The notes under the pieces are model-generated. The model ran no database searches. It had not been told where the DNA came from and saw only the letters and a program-made list of their open reading frames with translations. A stretch of DNA of 64,000 nt from an uncultured Verrucomicrobia subdivision 3 bacterium (GTDB lineage Bacteria > Verrucomicrobiota > Verrucomicrobiia > Limisphaerales > UBA11358): contig CAINLR010000133.1 of the NCBI GenBank assembly GCA_903850425.1, positions 1 to 64,000 of the forward strand. The letters run 5' to 3'. This document shows, piece by piece, positions 35,034 through 43,036 of the stretch (position 1 is the first letter of the stretch; every line of letters begins with the position of its first letter). Position numbers and translations under genes: made by a program.

Positions 35034-35945
35034 ATGGTTCAAACCCCAACCAGCCACCAACTTGCTCCGCTGAACGCCAGCGAGATTCAGAACCAGCTTG
35101 CACGTTGTCCCTCCCTGCCCTCGCTGGGCAGCATCAACAAGGCGTTGCAAGGCCTGCTCGTGAACGAACAGCGTTACACCGCGCAAATCGCCGAGATCAT
35201 CCGGCGCGACCCCAGTCTCACCTCGCGCCTCCTGCGGCTGGTGAACTCGGTTTATTTTGGGCTGACCTCGCCGGTGAACAGCATTGAGGAGGCGGTTTTT
35301 TATCTCGGCGTCCGGCAGATCCGCCAGCTCGCGATGGTCACGCCGGTCATCGAAGATTTTCAGCGGCTCACCCGGCAGTGCAGTTTTCCCTGGCGCGAAT
35401 TCTGGCAACATTGCATCGGCTCGGCGATTCTCACCCGCGAAATCACCACCAACGTGCCCGGCCCCTCGGAAGATTCCGATTACGTCGCGGGCCTGGTGCA
35501 TGACGTCGGCAAAATCGTCATGGCCTGGAGTTTTCCGGATCACTTCGCGGAAATCCACCGGCAAGCTTTGCCGGGCACGCGCGGGCTTTCGGAAATTGAG
35601 GCCGAGGTGCTGGGCGTGGACCATTCCGAGCTCGGCGCGTTGTATCTCGAACGCCATCGCCTGCCGGAACTGATGATCCATTCCGCGCGCCACCATCATT
35701 GCCCGGAAAAAGCGCCGCAGTTCAACCACGTCATCGCCGCCGTGCAACTCGCCGACCTGTTGCTGCGCAGCGAACAAATCGGGCGCAGCGGCAATTATGT
35801 GCCGGTGACACGCGAAGAATGTTTCGCCGCGCCCGTCTGGAATCTGTTGCTGGCCAAAACGCCGGAAGCCGAACAGGCGCTGGTCAAGGCCGCCATCTCC
35901 CGAACGCTGGAACAAATCCCCAGCATGTTGGAAGGCATGGTTTAG
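35034..35945 (+). CDS. HDOD-domain signalling protein
   Basis: The 303-residue protein has an HDOD domain over residues about 20-230: LPSLPSLGSINKALQGLL, SLTSRLLRLVNSVYFGLTS, EEAVFYLGVRQIRQLAM and the degenerate HD site YVAGLVHDVGKIVMAWSFPDH. HDOD proteins lack full phosphodiesterase activity and often bind signalling partners or cyclic dinucleotides. It faces the minus-strand chemosensory-like cluster and is followed at once by a strong shared terminator. Confidence 0.9.
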   Translation: MVQTPTSHQLAPLNASEIQNQLARCPSLPSLGSINKALQGLLVNEQRYTAQIAEIIRRDPSLTSRLLRLVNSVYFGLTSPVNSIEEAVFYLGVRQIRQLAMVTPVIEDFQRLTRQCSFPWREFWQHCIGSAILTREITTNVPGPSEDSDYVAGLVHDVGKIVMAWSFPDHFAEIHRQALPGTRGLSEIEAEVLGVDHSELGALYLERHRLPELMIHSARHHHCPEKAPQFNHVIAAVQLADLLLRSEQIGRSGNYVPVTREECFAAPVWNLLLAKTPEAEQALVKAAISRTLEQIPSMLEGMV

Positions 35946-35972
35946 AAATGTTTCCCGCTTGTTTTGAAAACA

Positions 35973-36005
35973 AAAAAGGCGTCTGAATCAATCAGACGCC
36001 TTTTT
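35973..36005. terminator. Bidirectional rho-independent terminator
   Basis: AAAAAGGCGTCTGA pairs perfectly with TCAGACGCCTTTTT over a five-base loop. It has T-runs on both strands and sits between the convergent HDOD gene and the HDOD-CheX gene. It is a textbook two-way terminator. Confidence 0.92.
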
Positions 36006-36018
36006 CAATTCGCAAATG

Positions 36019-36768
36019 TTATTCGTTCCAGGGATTGGCCGTGACTTCCACAAAGATGAGGAGGTCGCCGGCGCGGAAGGCGAGCCGTTCAATGCCGCCG
36101 CCCGGCTCGACGGGCGTGCTGTAATCTTCGGACAGGCCGACTTTCGGCGGCTGCAATTTGCAGTCCAAGCCGGCGTCGCACAGGTTGGACTTGAAGTTGC
36201 CAGTCATGATGTTGGAGAGCTCGCCAATCACATCGCTGAGCTCGTCGTTGCCGCCGACTTCGTCGGGTGCGATTCCCAGAATCCCCGCCGCGACGGTTTT
36301 GGCCGCCGGGATACTCATGCGCAGGTAAACGTGGCCGACCACTTTGCCGACGAAACCGATGGAGCCGCGCATGTGCAGGCCGGTGAGGACGTCGAACTGG
36401 TTCCGGTCCACGGCTTCCAATTTCAACGACAACATGGTCTGAAAGGTCTTGATCAGCGCGAGCGAGAGCGGCGTGCCCATGGCCAGCAGCAGCGCGCAGC
36501 CAATGCCGTTGCGCATGAGCGCGGCTTCCACCGAATCCACGGAGTAATCGGCCTCGTTCTCGGCGTGCGGGTTGGCCACCCGCAACAGCCGGGCGCTCAA
36601 GCCGGGGTCTTTTTCAATGACGCGGACGATTTCGTCCACATCGGAATCCTGGCGGGCCACTAGCTGGGTCAGCCGCGAAACGCTTTCGGGCGTGGAGCCC
36701 AGACCGTAGCGGCGGGCGAGTTCTTTATATTGATTAATGTCGGGTGGCGGTGTCATCAAATGGTTCAC
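36019..36768 (-). CDS. HDOD-like / CheX-like fusion protein
   Basis: The product has 249 residues. Residues 1-105 read like the first half of an HDOD domain (YKELARRYGLGSTPESVSRL, VIEKDPGLSARLLRVANP, VEAALMRNGIGCALLLA) but stop before any HD-type site. Residues 106-249 read like a CheX/CheC phosphatase domain, with GFVGKVVGHVYLRM and the E-x2-N active motif in DVIGELSNIMTGNFKSNL. It may dephosphorylate the CheY-like protein encoded just before it. It overlaps the cheY-type gene by 4 bp. Confidence 0.8.
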   Translation of the reverse strand: MNHLMTPPPDINQYKELARRYGLGSTPESVSRLTQLVARQDSDVDEIVRVIEKDPGLSARLLRVANPHAENEADYSVDSVEAALMRNGIGCALLLAMGTPLSLALIKTFQTMLSLKLEAVDRNQFDVLTGLHMRGSIGFVGKVVGHVYLRMSIPAAKTVAAGILGIAPDEVGGNDELSDVIGELSNIMTGNFKSNLCDAGLDCKLQPPKVGLSEDYSTPVEPGGGIERLAFRAGDLLIFVEVTANPWNE

Positions 36769-37178
36769 GTGGCTGGCGCTACCGGAGCAGCCGGAGCGGC
36801 GGCACGTTTGACCAGAGTAACACAGCGACCGGCCTTTTCAAGGAGTTGATCTTCTTTGAAGGGTTTGACGAGATAATCGCGCACGCCCAAGCGGGCAATC
36901 TGCAATACATTTTCGCGGCCGGACTCCGCCGTGAGCATGATGACGGGGATGGTCTTGAGTTCGGCGTCCTCCTTCAACTTGGTCAGCATGGTCACGCCGT
37001 CCATCACCGGCATGGTGACGTCCAGGATGATGAGGTCCGGTTTCTCGCGCGCAGCCACGACGAGGCCTTCCTCGCCGTTGCCGGCCTCCAGCATGGTGCA
37101 TTCGTAAGGTTTAAAGGCCTTACCCACGATCAGCCGGATGGTGCGGCTATCGTCAACGCTCAAAATTTTAATTGCCAT
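36765..37178 (-). CDS. CheY-like response regulator
   Basis: The ATG at 37178 gives 137 residues. It is a single receiver domain: KILSVDDSRTIRLIV (D9/D10), phosphorylation site D53 in LIILDVTMPVMDG, Thr in VIMLTAES, and Lys in YLVKPFKED. A short A/P tail (APAAPVAPAT) is unusual. There is no output domain, so it signals by protein contact. It lies between two CheX-type phosphatase genes, which would reset it. The gene spacing (31 bp from cheX, 4-bp overlap after) supports one operon. Confidence 0.92.
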   Translation of the reverse strand: MAIKILSVDDSRTIRLIVGKAFKPYECTMLEAGNGEEGLVVAAREKPDLIILDVTMPVMDGVTMLTKLKEDAELKTIPVIMLTAESGRENVLQIARLGVRDYLVKPFKEDQLLEKAGRCVTLVKRAAAPAAPVAPAT

Positions 37179-37209
37179 AAATTCGTCTCCGTGATTTGCC
37201 GCTGATGGT

Positions 37210-37692
37210 TTAACTGAGTTTGATGTGAATTTCAACCACCATGCGATTGTTTCCGCAATCGAATAGCAGACACTCGCGCTCCACTTCGGGCATCGGTTCG
37301 ATGGCAAACGCGGTGCCGCGAATGATCGCCGGCGTGCTGACGGCGCAATCCGCGCCCTGATCGCACAACCAGGATTTGAGGCCGCCAGTGATCATATTGG
37401 TGGCCTCGCCGACCACGTCATTGACTTCGTTCTCGGCGGAAATTTCTTCGGGCGTGATGCCCAGCATGGCCGCGGCCACCTGGCTGGCAAACGGCGCGGA
37501 GAGGTGCAGATAAACGGCACCGGTGACGTGTTCGCCGGCAAAACCCACCGACCCGGTGACCCGGCCATCAAAGTGCGGCAACGCGGCGCCCGGCGCCCGC
37601 ACGGCCTTCATCGAAAGCATGGTTTCAAAAACATCCACCAAATGGCGCGTCATGAATTCGCTGACCGCTGGCAGTTGAATAGTATGGCTCAT
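37210..37692 (-). CDS. cheX: CheX-family chemotaxis phosphatase
   Basis: The 160-residue cytoplasmic protein has the CheX fold: N-terminal VFETMLSMKAV, GSVGFAGEHVTGAVYLHLS, and the catalytic E-x2-N motif in DVVGEATNMITGGLKSWL (residues about 97-114). CheX removes phosphate from CheY. It is the partner of the CheY-like gene 31 bp downstream and a relative of the CheX half of the next gene. Confidence 0.9.
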   Translation of the reverse strand: MSHTIQLPAVSEFMTRHLVDVFETMLSMKAVRAPGAALPHFDGRVTGSVGFAGEHVTGAVYLHLSAPFASQVAAAMLGITPEEISAENEVNDVVGEATNMITGGLKSWLCDQGADCAVSTPAIIRGTAFAIEPMPEVERECLLFDCGNNRMVVEIHIKLS

Positions 37693-37702
37693 AATAATTG
37701 AC

Positions 37703-38785
37703 TCATTTGGTGGTAACCGCAGTTTCTGTTTTACCGGCAGAACGTTCGCGCAGCGCGTGCAAAATGGCGTGCGGCATCAGGTCCAAAGGCACGACGCGAT
37801 CCACCACGCCGAGATCCACGGCCGCTTTGGGCATGCCGTAAACCACGCAGGTCTCCTCATTTTGGGCCAGGTTGATGGCTCCCGCCGCCTTCAATTGTTG
37901 CATCCCCTGGGCACCATCGCGCCCCATCCCCGTGAGAATAACGCCCACCGCGTGCCGCCCGGCGCAGCGCGCGGCAGAATTAAACAGCATGTCCACCGCC
38001 GGCCGGGTGAAATGAATGGGCGGATCCTGCCGGAGCCGGACGCGATAGCTTTTCACGTCCCACTCCACCACCATGTGAAAATCTCCCGGCGCAATCAGCA
38101 CGGTGCCCGGCCGCACTTCATCGCCATGCGCGGCCTCGCGCACTTCCAGCTCGCAGCATTCGTTCAAACGCTCGGCGAACGTCTTGGAAAAAATCGGCGG
38201 GATGTGTTGCACGATGCAGATGCCGGGCAGCCCGGCCGGCAACCGCGTGAGCACATCTTTGATCGCCTCGGTGCCGCCGGTGGAGGCCCCAATGACCAGG
38301 AGTTGACGCGGTGAAAAATTAATGGCCGGGTCGTTGTTTTGCGTCCCGGCCGAGGTCGCGGGGGCCTTGAAATTCTTGATTCGCGCGCGGGCCGCGCCTT
38401 TGACCCGGTGCGCCAGTTGTTCCCGCAAGCTGCCGAGGTTCCAGGCGGAAGTCGGTTTGGCCAGCACATCCACCGCGCCATATTCGAGGGCGGTGAGCGC
38501 GGCGGTGGAACCGGCCTGCGTCAGCGAGCTGATGACCACCACGGGCATGGGGTGATGCTGCCCGAGGATTTTCAAGAACGTCAACCCGTCCATGCGCGGC
38601 ATCTCGATGTCCAGCGTGAGCACGTCCGGCTTGAGTTCGATGATTTTGTCGCGCGCAATGTAAGGATCACAGGCCGTGCCCACGACCTCGATGGCCGGGT
38701 CCAGCGCCAGCGCCTCGGAAATCATCCGGCGCACCACGGCGGAATCGTCCACGACCAGGACCCGGATTTTACGTTCGATGCTCAT
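37703..38785 (-). CDS. cheB: Chemotaxis methylesterase/deamidase CheB
   Basis: The start at 38785 gives 360 residues. The receiver domain has D13/D14 and phosphorylation site D59 (LTLDIEMPRMDGLTF). The catalytic domain has the triad S168 in GASTGGTEA, H194 in CIVQHIPPIFS and D290 in LTGMGRDGAQG. It removes methyl groups from chemoreceptors or a related target. No CheR, CheA or receptor gene is in the window. The start overlaps the HDOD stop by 4 bp and cheX begins 10 bp after the stop. Confidence 0.95.
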   Translation of the reverse strand: MSIERKIRVLVVDDSAVVRRMISEALALDPAIEVVGTACDPYIARDKIIELKPDVLTLDIEMPRMDGLTFLKILGQHHPMPVVVISSLTQAGSTAALTALEYGAVDVLAKPTSAWNLGSLREQLAHRVKGAARARIKNFKAPATSAGTQNNDPAINFSPRQLLVIGASTGGTEAIKDVLTRLPAGLPGICIVQHIPPIFSKTFAERLNECCELEVREAAHGDEVRPGTVLIAPGDFHMVVEWDVKSYRVRLRQDPPIHFTRPAVDMLFNSAARCAGRHAVGVILTGMGRDGAQGMQQLKAAGAINLAQNEETCVVYGMPKAAVDLGVVDRVVPLDLMPHAILHALRERSAGKTETAVTTK

Positions 38786-39633
38786 GACATGGACATAAAA
38801 GAATCCACGCGGTCGAAGGATGCGCGGACTTCCGCCACCAGTCCTTCGAGCCGGGCTTCGTTGATGTTGAGCGCGGCGACGGCTTGCGGATTCACGCGCA
38901 CGGCAAAACCGTCCCAGCCCGGCGCGGACCCGGCGAGATGCGCCAGGCAATTGGCCAGATGGGTGACGACGGAAAGTTTCGGGCGCGGTTCAAACACGGG
39001 ATTATGATGGTTGGCCGTGGCCTCTAAAATGTCTTCCGGCAGATTCCAGCCGCGCAACAAACACGCGCCGACTTCGCCATGATCCGTGCCGATGATTTGT
39101 CTCTCGGCCTCGGAACGGGATAACTTATCCGCTTCGATCAACTGCCGGACGGCCGCCTGAATCGCCGGCGTGAGCGCCTGGCCGAGCGCCAGTTTCCCGA
39201 TGTCGTGCAGCAATCCCACCGTGAAGGCCACTGGGGCCTCGACATTGATTCCGTTGGTTTCCGCCACGACGATTTCGGCGGCGGAAGCGGTGATGAGCGA
39301 GTGCCGCCAGAGTTCGTTCGCCTCGACCGCATAGCCCGGTAACGGCACGACCATGGCCGTGCCAAAGGCAACGGTGAGGACGATGTGCAGAATCTGCTGG
39401 TGCCCCAGCATCAACACGGATTGGTCCACGGACGAAACGGGTTCTTCCAAGCCAAAGTAGGGGGAATTGCACGCGCGCAGCAATTTTGCCGTGAGCACAT
39501 TGTCGCACTTGATGACCTGCACCACCTCCTCATTGCTCACCTCGGACGAATCGAGCAGGTTGACCAGCTTGAGGGCGGCCTGCGAGATGGGCGGCAGATT
39601 CTTGACTTGATTGACAATTTCTTGGGCGGTCAT
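38782..39633 (-). CDS. HDOD-domain signalling protein
   Basis: The product has 283 residues with a full HDOD layout: LPPISQAALKLVNLLDSSE, CDNVLTAKLLRACNSPYFGL, VDQSVLMLGHQQILHIVLTVAFG, and HD-like VGLLHDIGKLALGQ followed by GTDHGEVGACLLRGW. Residues 240-283 form a short helical tail. It overlaps both cheB and cheD by 4 bp, so it is a core member of this cluster and not a bystander. Such HDOD proteins may report a signal to CheB or CheD. Confidence 0.9.
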   Translation of the reverse strand: MTAQEIVNQVKNLPPISQAALKLVNLLDSSEVSNEEVVQVIKCDNVLTAKLLRACNSPYFGLEEPVSSVDQSVLMLGHQQILHIVLTVAFGTAMVVPLPGYAVEANELWRHSLITASAAEIVVAETNGINVEAPVAFTVGLLHDIGKLALGQALTPAIQAAVRQLIEADKLSRSEAERQIIGTDHGEVGACLLRGWNLPEDILEATANHHNPVFEPRPKLSVVTHLANCLAHLAGSAPGWDGFAVRVNPQAVAALNINEARLEGLVAEVRASFDRVDSFMSMS

Positions 39634-40148
39634 AACGGATAGGGTTTGGCAGCGGGAGTTTTGACGGAAACCTCGCCCGTGGTCAAATCCATCCGCACGG
39701 TGCGGGAGGAGAGCCCACCGGTGTCGGCGGCGTGGATTCGCAATCCGTTTTGCGCGATTAATTTTTCCAGCGCGGCGAGGTTGCGGATGCCGATGTTGAA
39801 AATCCCCTGCTGATCCAGCAGTTGCGCGCCACCGGCCACTTTGACCACCAGCCGGCTGCGATCCGCGCCCAAATTATAGGCGGCATGAAACAGGCGCGGC
39901 ACACCGGTATCTACAAACATGTAGGGCATGGTGTTGGCCTTGACCGCATCAATCGTGGAATCAGGGAGCATGAGATGGAGCATACCACCGACTTTTTTCA
40001 CCGGATCGTAAACCGTCACGCCCAGGCAGGAGCCGAGCGAATAGGTGACGATCTCGGCGCTGCCGTCGTTGCTGACAACCATGTCGGCCACCCCCACAAC
40101 CAAAGTTTTGCGAGGCGGCGCGATGACCCACTGGCGTGTCGGTAGCAT
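39630..40148 (-). CDS. cheD: Chemoreceptor glutamine deamidase CheD
   Basis: The 172-residue protein has the CheD active site with C41 in YSLGSCLGVTVYDP and H58 in GGMLHLMLPDS. The C-terminal part NIGIRNLAALEKLIAQNGLR and ADTGGLSSRTVRMDLTTGEV is typical. CheD deamidates glutamines on receptors and is stimulated by CheC/CheX-type partners in other bacteria. It is the first gene of the minus-strand cluster. Confidence 0.95.
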   Translation of the reverse strand: MLPTRQWVIAPPRKTLVVGVADMVVSNDGSAEIVTYSLGSCLGVTVYDPVKKVGGMLHLMLPDSTIDAVKANTMPYMFVDTGVPRLFHAAYNLGADRSRLVVKVAGGAQLLDQQGIFNIGIRNLAALEKLIAQNGLRIHAADTGGLSSRTVRMDLTTGEVSVKTPAAKPYPL

Positions 40149-40565
40149 ATATTAATTCAACCTCACCGCCCGGGGGGACGGATGCCGGCCTGGGCGTGGG
40201 CTGGTGATCGCCGCTCATGAAACATGATAAATAAACGTCGGGTGTTGGAACTTGGTGACTTGCAGGCTTCACCAAGCCCGGCCAGAATTACACGTCTGGC
40301 TGGCGTTGGTATCGGCGGCAAACCGCGCCGCTTGAGGAATATTTTGCCTGCCGGGTAGTGATGCTGCTCGCGGTTGCTGCGACCGGGACCGCCGGTCCCA
40401 GCGCCAACCTGAATTTCCAATACCAGTTTGCGGCCAAGTTGAAACATGCCGGAGCCGACGCTGACTACCTGTTCGGGTAGGAGACGCGCGCCGCCGGAAC
40501 TGCTAGAACTCTGCCGCGCCCAATTTGCCGCCCCACCTGATGTCGGGTCGCGGCGCACTGCTGCC
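40149..40565. other. 417-bp gap between cheD and GH3
   Basis: This gap separates divergent genes and must hold both promoters. It also holds an open stretch on the plus strand (40259-40480, 73 codons, only an internal ATG at 40361) that reads as a short hydrophobic start (MLLAVAATGTAGPSANLNF) and ends in TAG. It has no clear start at its beginning and no recognised family, so I do not call it a gene. Confidence 0.4.
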
Positions 40566-42866
40566 ATGTATAAAAATCCTAAATTGCCGCCGGCAAAACG
40601 CGTCCAAGCGTTGCTGGCACAGATGACCCTCGCAGAAAAAGCCGCGCAGATGCAATGTATCTGGCAGGACAAATCCACCAAGCTGCTGGACGCCGACGGC
40701 AACTTTGATTTTGCCAAAGCGAAAGCCGCTTTCAAACACGGCCACGGCATCGGGCAGGTCGGGCGTCCGAGCGACGCGGGCAGCAAACCGACGGATGCGG
40801 GCGTCGGCAAGTCACCGCGCGCCACGGCCGAGCTGACCAACGCGGTCCAGAAATTTTTCATCGAGCATTCGCGGCTTGGCATCCCGGTCATTTTTCACGA
40901 GGAATGTCTGCACGGCCACGCGGCCATCGGCGCGACGAGTTTTCCGCAGCCGATTGCGCTGGGCGGCACGTTTGATCCCACGCTCGTCGAGGCGCTCTAC
41001 GCGATGACGGCGGAAGAGACGCGCGTGCGCGGTGCGCATCAGGCACTCACGCCGGTGGTGGATGTGGCGCGCGATCCGCGTTGGGGGCGCGTGGAGGAAA
41101 CCTATGGCGAAGACCCGTTTCTCAACACGCAGCTCGGCATGGCGGCGGTGCGCGGCTTTCAGGGCGACCGGAAATTTCGCGGCAAAAAAAATCTCATCGC
41201 CACGCTGAAACATTTTGCTGCGCACGGCCAGCCGGAGTCCGGCATGAACTGCGCGCCGGTGAATGTCTCCGAGCGCGTGCTGCGCGAAACTTTTTTGCAG
41301 CCGTTCAAAGAGGCGATTCAAAAGACCGGCTGCATCAGCGTCATGGCCAGTTACAACGAGATTGACGGCGTGCCGTCGCACGCCAGCGAATGGCTGCTCC
41401 GCGATGTGCTGCGGAAGGAATGGGGCTTCAAAGGTTTTGTCGTTTCGGATTATTACTCGATCTGGGAACTGCATCATCGCCCCGATACGCACGGCCATTT
41501 CGTCGCCGCCGACAAGAAAGAAGCCTGTGCCCTGGCAGTGAAGGCGGGCGTGAACATCGAGTTGCCGGAACCGGATTGTTACCTGCACCTCGTCGAACTG
41601 GTCCGCAAAAAGGTTCTCAAAGAAGCGCAGCTCGACGAACTCATCGCACCGATGTTGTTGTGGAAATTCAAAATGGGTTTGTTCGACGATCCGTATGTTG
41701 ATCCCGCCGAAGCGGAGCGAATTGTCGGCTGCGCGAAAAATTCCGAGCTGGCGCTGCGCGCCGCACGCGAGGCGATCACGTTGCTGAAAAACGAAAACGA
41801 ATTGCTCCCGCTGAATCCGGCCAGGCTGAAAACCGTTGCGGTCATTGGGCCAAATGCGAATCGCGGGCTGCTCGGCGGATACAGCGGCGTGCCGCCGCGC
41901 AAGGTCTCGGTGCTTGATGGCATCCGCGCGCGGCTCGCGGGCAACCGCGTGAACGTGCTGCACGCCGAGGGCTGCCAGATCACGATCGGCGGCTCGTGGA
42001 ATCAGGATGTCGTCACGCCGGCTGATCCAGCCGAGGACGCGAAACAAATCGCTGAAGCGGTCGAGGTCGCCAAAAAATCCGATGTGGTCATTCTCGCCAT
42101 CGGCGATAACGAGCAGATTTCACGCGAAGCCTGGAGTCGCAGCCACATGGGCGACCGCACCAGTCTCGACTTGTTCGGGCGTCAGGACGATTTGCTCAAG
42201 GCGCTCCTCGCCACCGGCAAGCCCGTCGTCGTGGTGCTGTTCAATGGCCGTCCGATTTCCATCAACCACGCCGCGCAAAACGCACCGGCGATTCTGGAAT
42301 GCTGGTATCTCGGCCAGGAAGCCGGTCACGCCGTCGCGGAAGTGTTATTCGGCGACCACAATCCCGGCGGCAAGCTGCCGATTTCCATTCCGCGATCGGT
42401 CGGTCATCTGCCGGTGTTTTACAACCACAAACCTTCGGCGCGGCGCGGCTATTTGTTCGACGACGTGTCGCCGCTGTTCGCTTTCGGCTTCGGGTTGAGC
42501 TACACGAAATTCGCTTTCAAAAATCTGCGGCTGGCGAAAAAGAAAATCAAACGCAACGGCGCAACCAAGGTGCTGGTGGACGTGACCAACATCGGCAAGT
42601 GCGCAGGGACCGAAGTGGTCCAGCTTTACATCCGCGACTGCGTTAGCTCGGTTACGCGGCCAGTGAAGGAGCTGAAGGGTTTTCAGAAAATCCTGCTACA
42701 ACCGGGCGAAACCAAAACCGTCCCGCTTGAAATCACCCCGGAAGCGCTCGCCTGCTGGGATGTGCGGATGAAATACGTGGTGGAGCCGGGCGATTTTGAA
42801 ATCATGGTTGGCAGCTCGTCGCGCGACAGCGATTTGCAGAAGCTCACTTTGACCGTGACGAAATGA
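40566..42866 (+). CDS. Glycoside hydrolase family 3 (beta-xylosidase/glucosidase type)
   Basis: The ATG at 40566 gives 766 residues without a signal peptide, so it is probably cytoplasmic. The N-terminal barrel begins with RVQALLAQMTLAEKAAQMQC, and the nucleophile Asp is in GFVVSDYYSIWELH near residue 296. The second domain has GPNANRGLLGGYSG and the C-terminal fibronectin-type domain has GTEVVQLYIRD. GH3 enzymes remove single sugars from the non-reducing end. With the GPH transporter and GH10 xylanase directly downstream, xylo-oligosaccharides are the likely substrate. Confidence 0.93.
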   Translation: MYKNPKLPPAKRVQALLAQMTLAEKAAQMQCIWQDKSTKLLDADGNFDFAKAKAAFKHGHGIGQVGRPSDAGSKPTDAGVGKSPRATAELTNAVQKFFIEHSRLGIPVIFHEECLHGHAAIGATSFPQPIALGGTFDPTLVEALYAMTAEETRVRGAHQALTPVVDVARDPRWGRVEETYGEDPFLNTQLGMAAVRGFQGDRKFRGKKNLIATLKHFAAHGQPESGMNCAPVNVSERVLRETFLQPFKEAIQKTGCISVMASYNEIDGVPSHASEWLLRDVLRKEWGFKGFVVSDYYSIWELHHRPDTHGHFVAADKKEACALAVKAGVNIELPEPDCYLHLVELVRKKVLKEAQLDELIAPMLLWKFKMGLFDDPYVDPAEAERIVGCAKNSELALRAAREAITLLKNENELLPLNPARLKTVAVIGPNANRGLLGGYSGVPPRKVSVLDGIRARLAGNRVNVLHAEGCQITIGGSWNQDVVTPADPAEDAKQIAEAVEVAKKSDVVILAIGDNEQISREAWSRSHMGDRTSLDLFGRQDDLLKALLATGKPVVVVLFNGRPISINHAAQNAPAILECWYLGQEAGHAVAEVLFGDHNPGGKLPISIPRSVGHLPVFYNHKPSARRGYLFDDVSPLFAFGFGLSYTKFAFKNLRLAKKKIKRNGATKVLVDVTNIGKCAGTEVVQLYIRDCVSSVTRPVKELKGFQKILLQPGETKTVPLEITPEALACWDVRMKYVVEPGDFEIMVGSSSRDSDLQKLTLTVTK

Positions 42867-42867
42867 A

Positions 42868-43032
42868 TGCAACCACGGATTAACACGGATGGACACGGAT
42901 AGAAACCAAACGCAGAGACGCGGAGCCCGCAAAGAATCGCAGAGAAATTCTTCCTCTGGGTGTCTCCGCGTTCTCTGCGTCTCTGCGTTTTTCCCCATCC
43001 GTGCTCATCCGTATCCATCCGTGGTAAAAAAA
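42868..43032. repeat. Dispersed inverted repeat in xylan operon
   Basis: The left arm CAACCACGGATTAACACGGA with TGGACACGGAT faces the right arm ATCCGTGCTCATCCGT with ATCCATCCGTGG. Inside, a second nested pair (CGCAGAGACGCGGAG facing CTCCGCGTTCTCTGCGTC) is also inverted. The 170-bp gap between GH3 and the transporter gene is thus almost wholly a repeat of a kind widespread in this phylum. It could fold in mRNA and reduce downstream expression. Confidence 0.85.
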
Positions 43033-43036
43033 TAAA

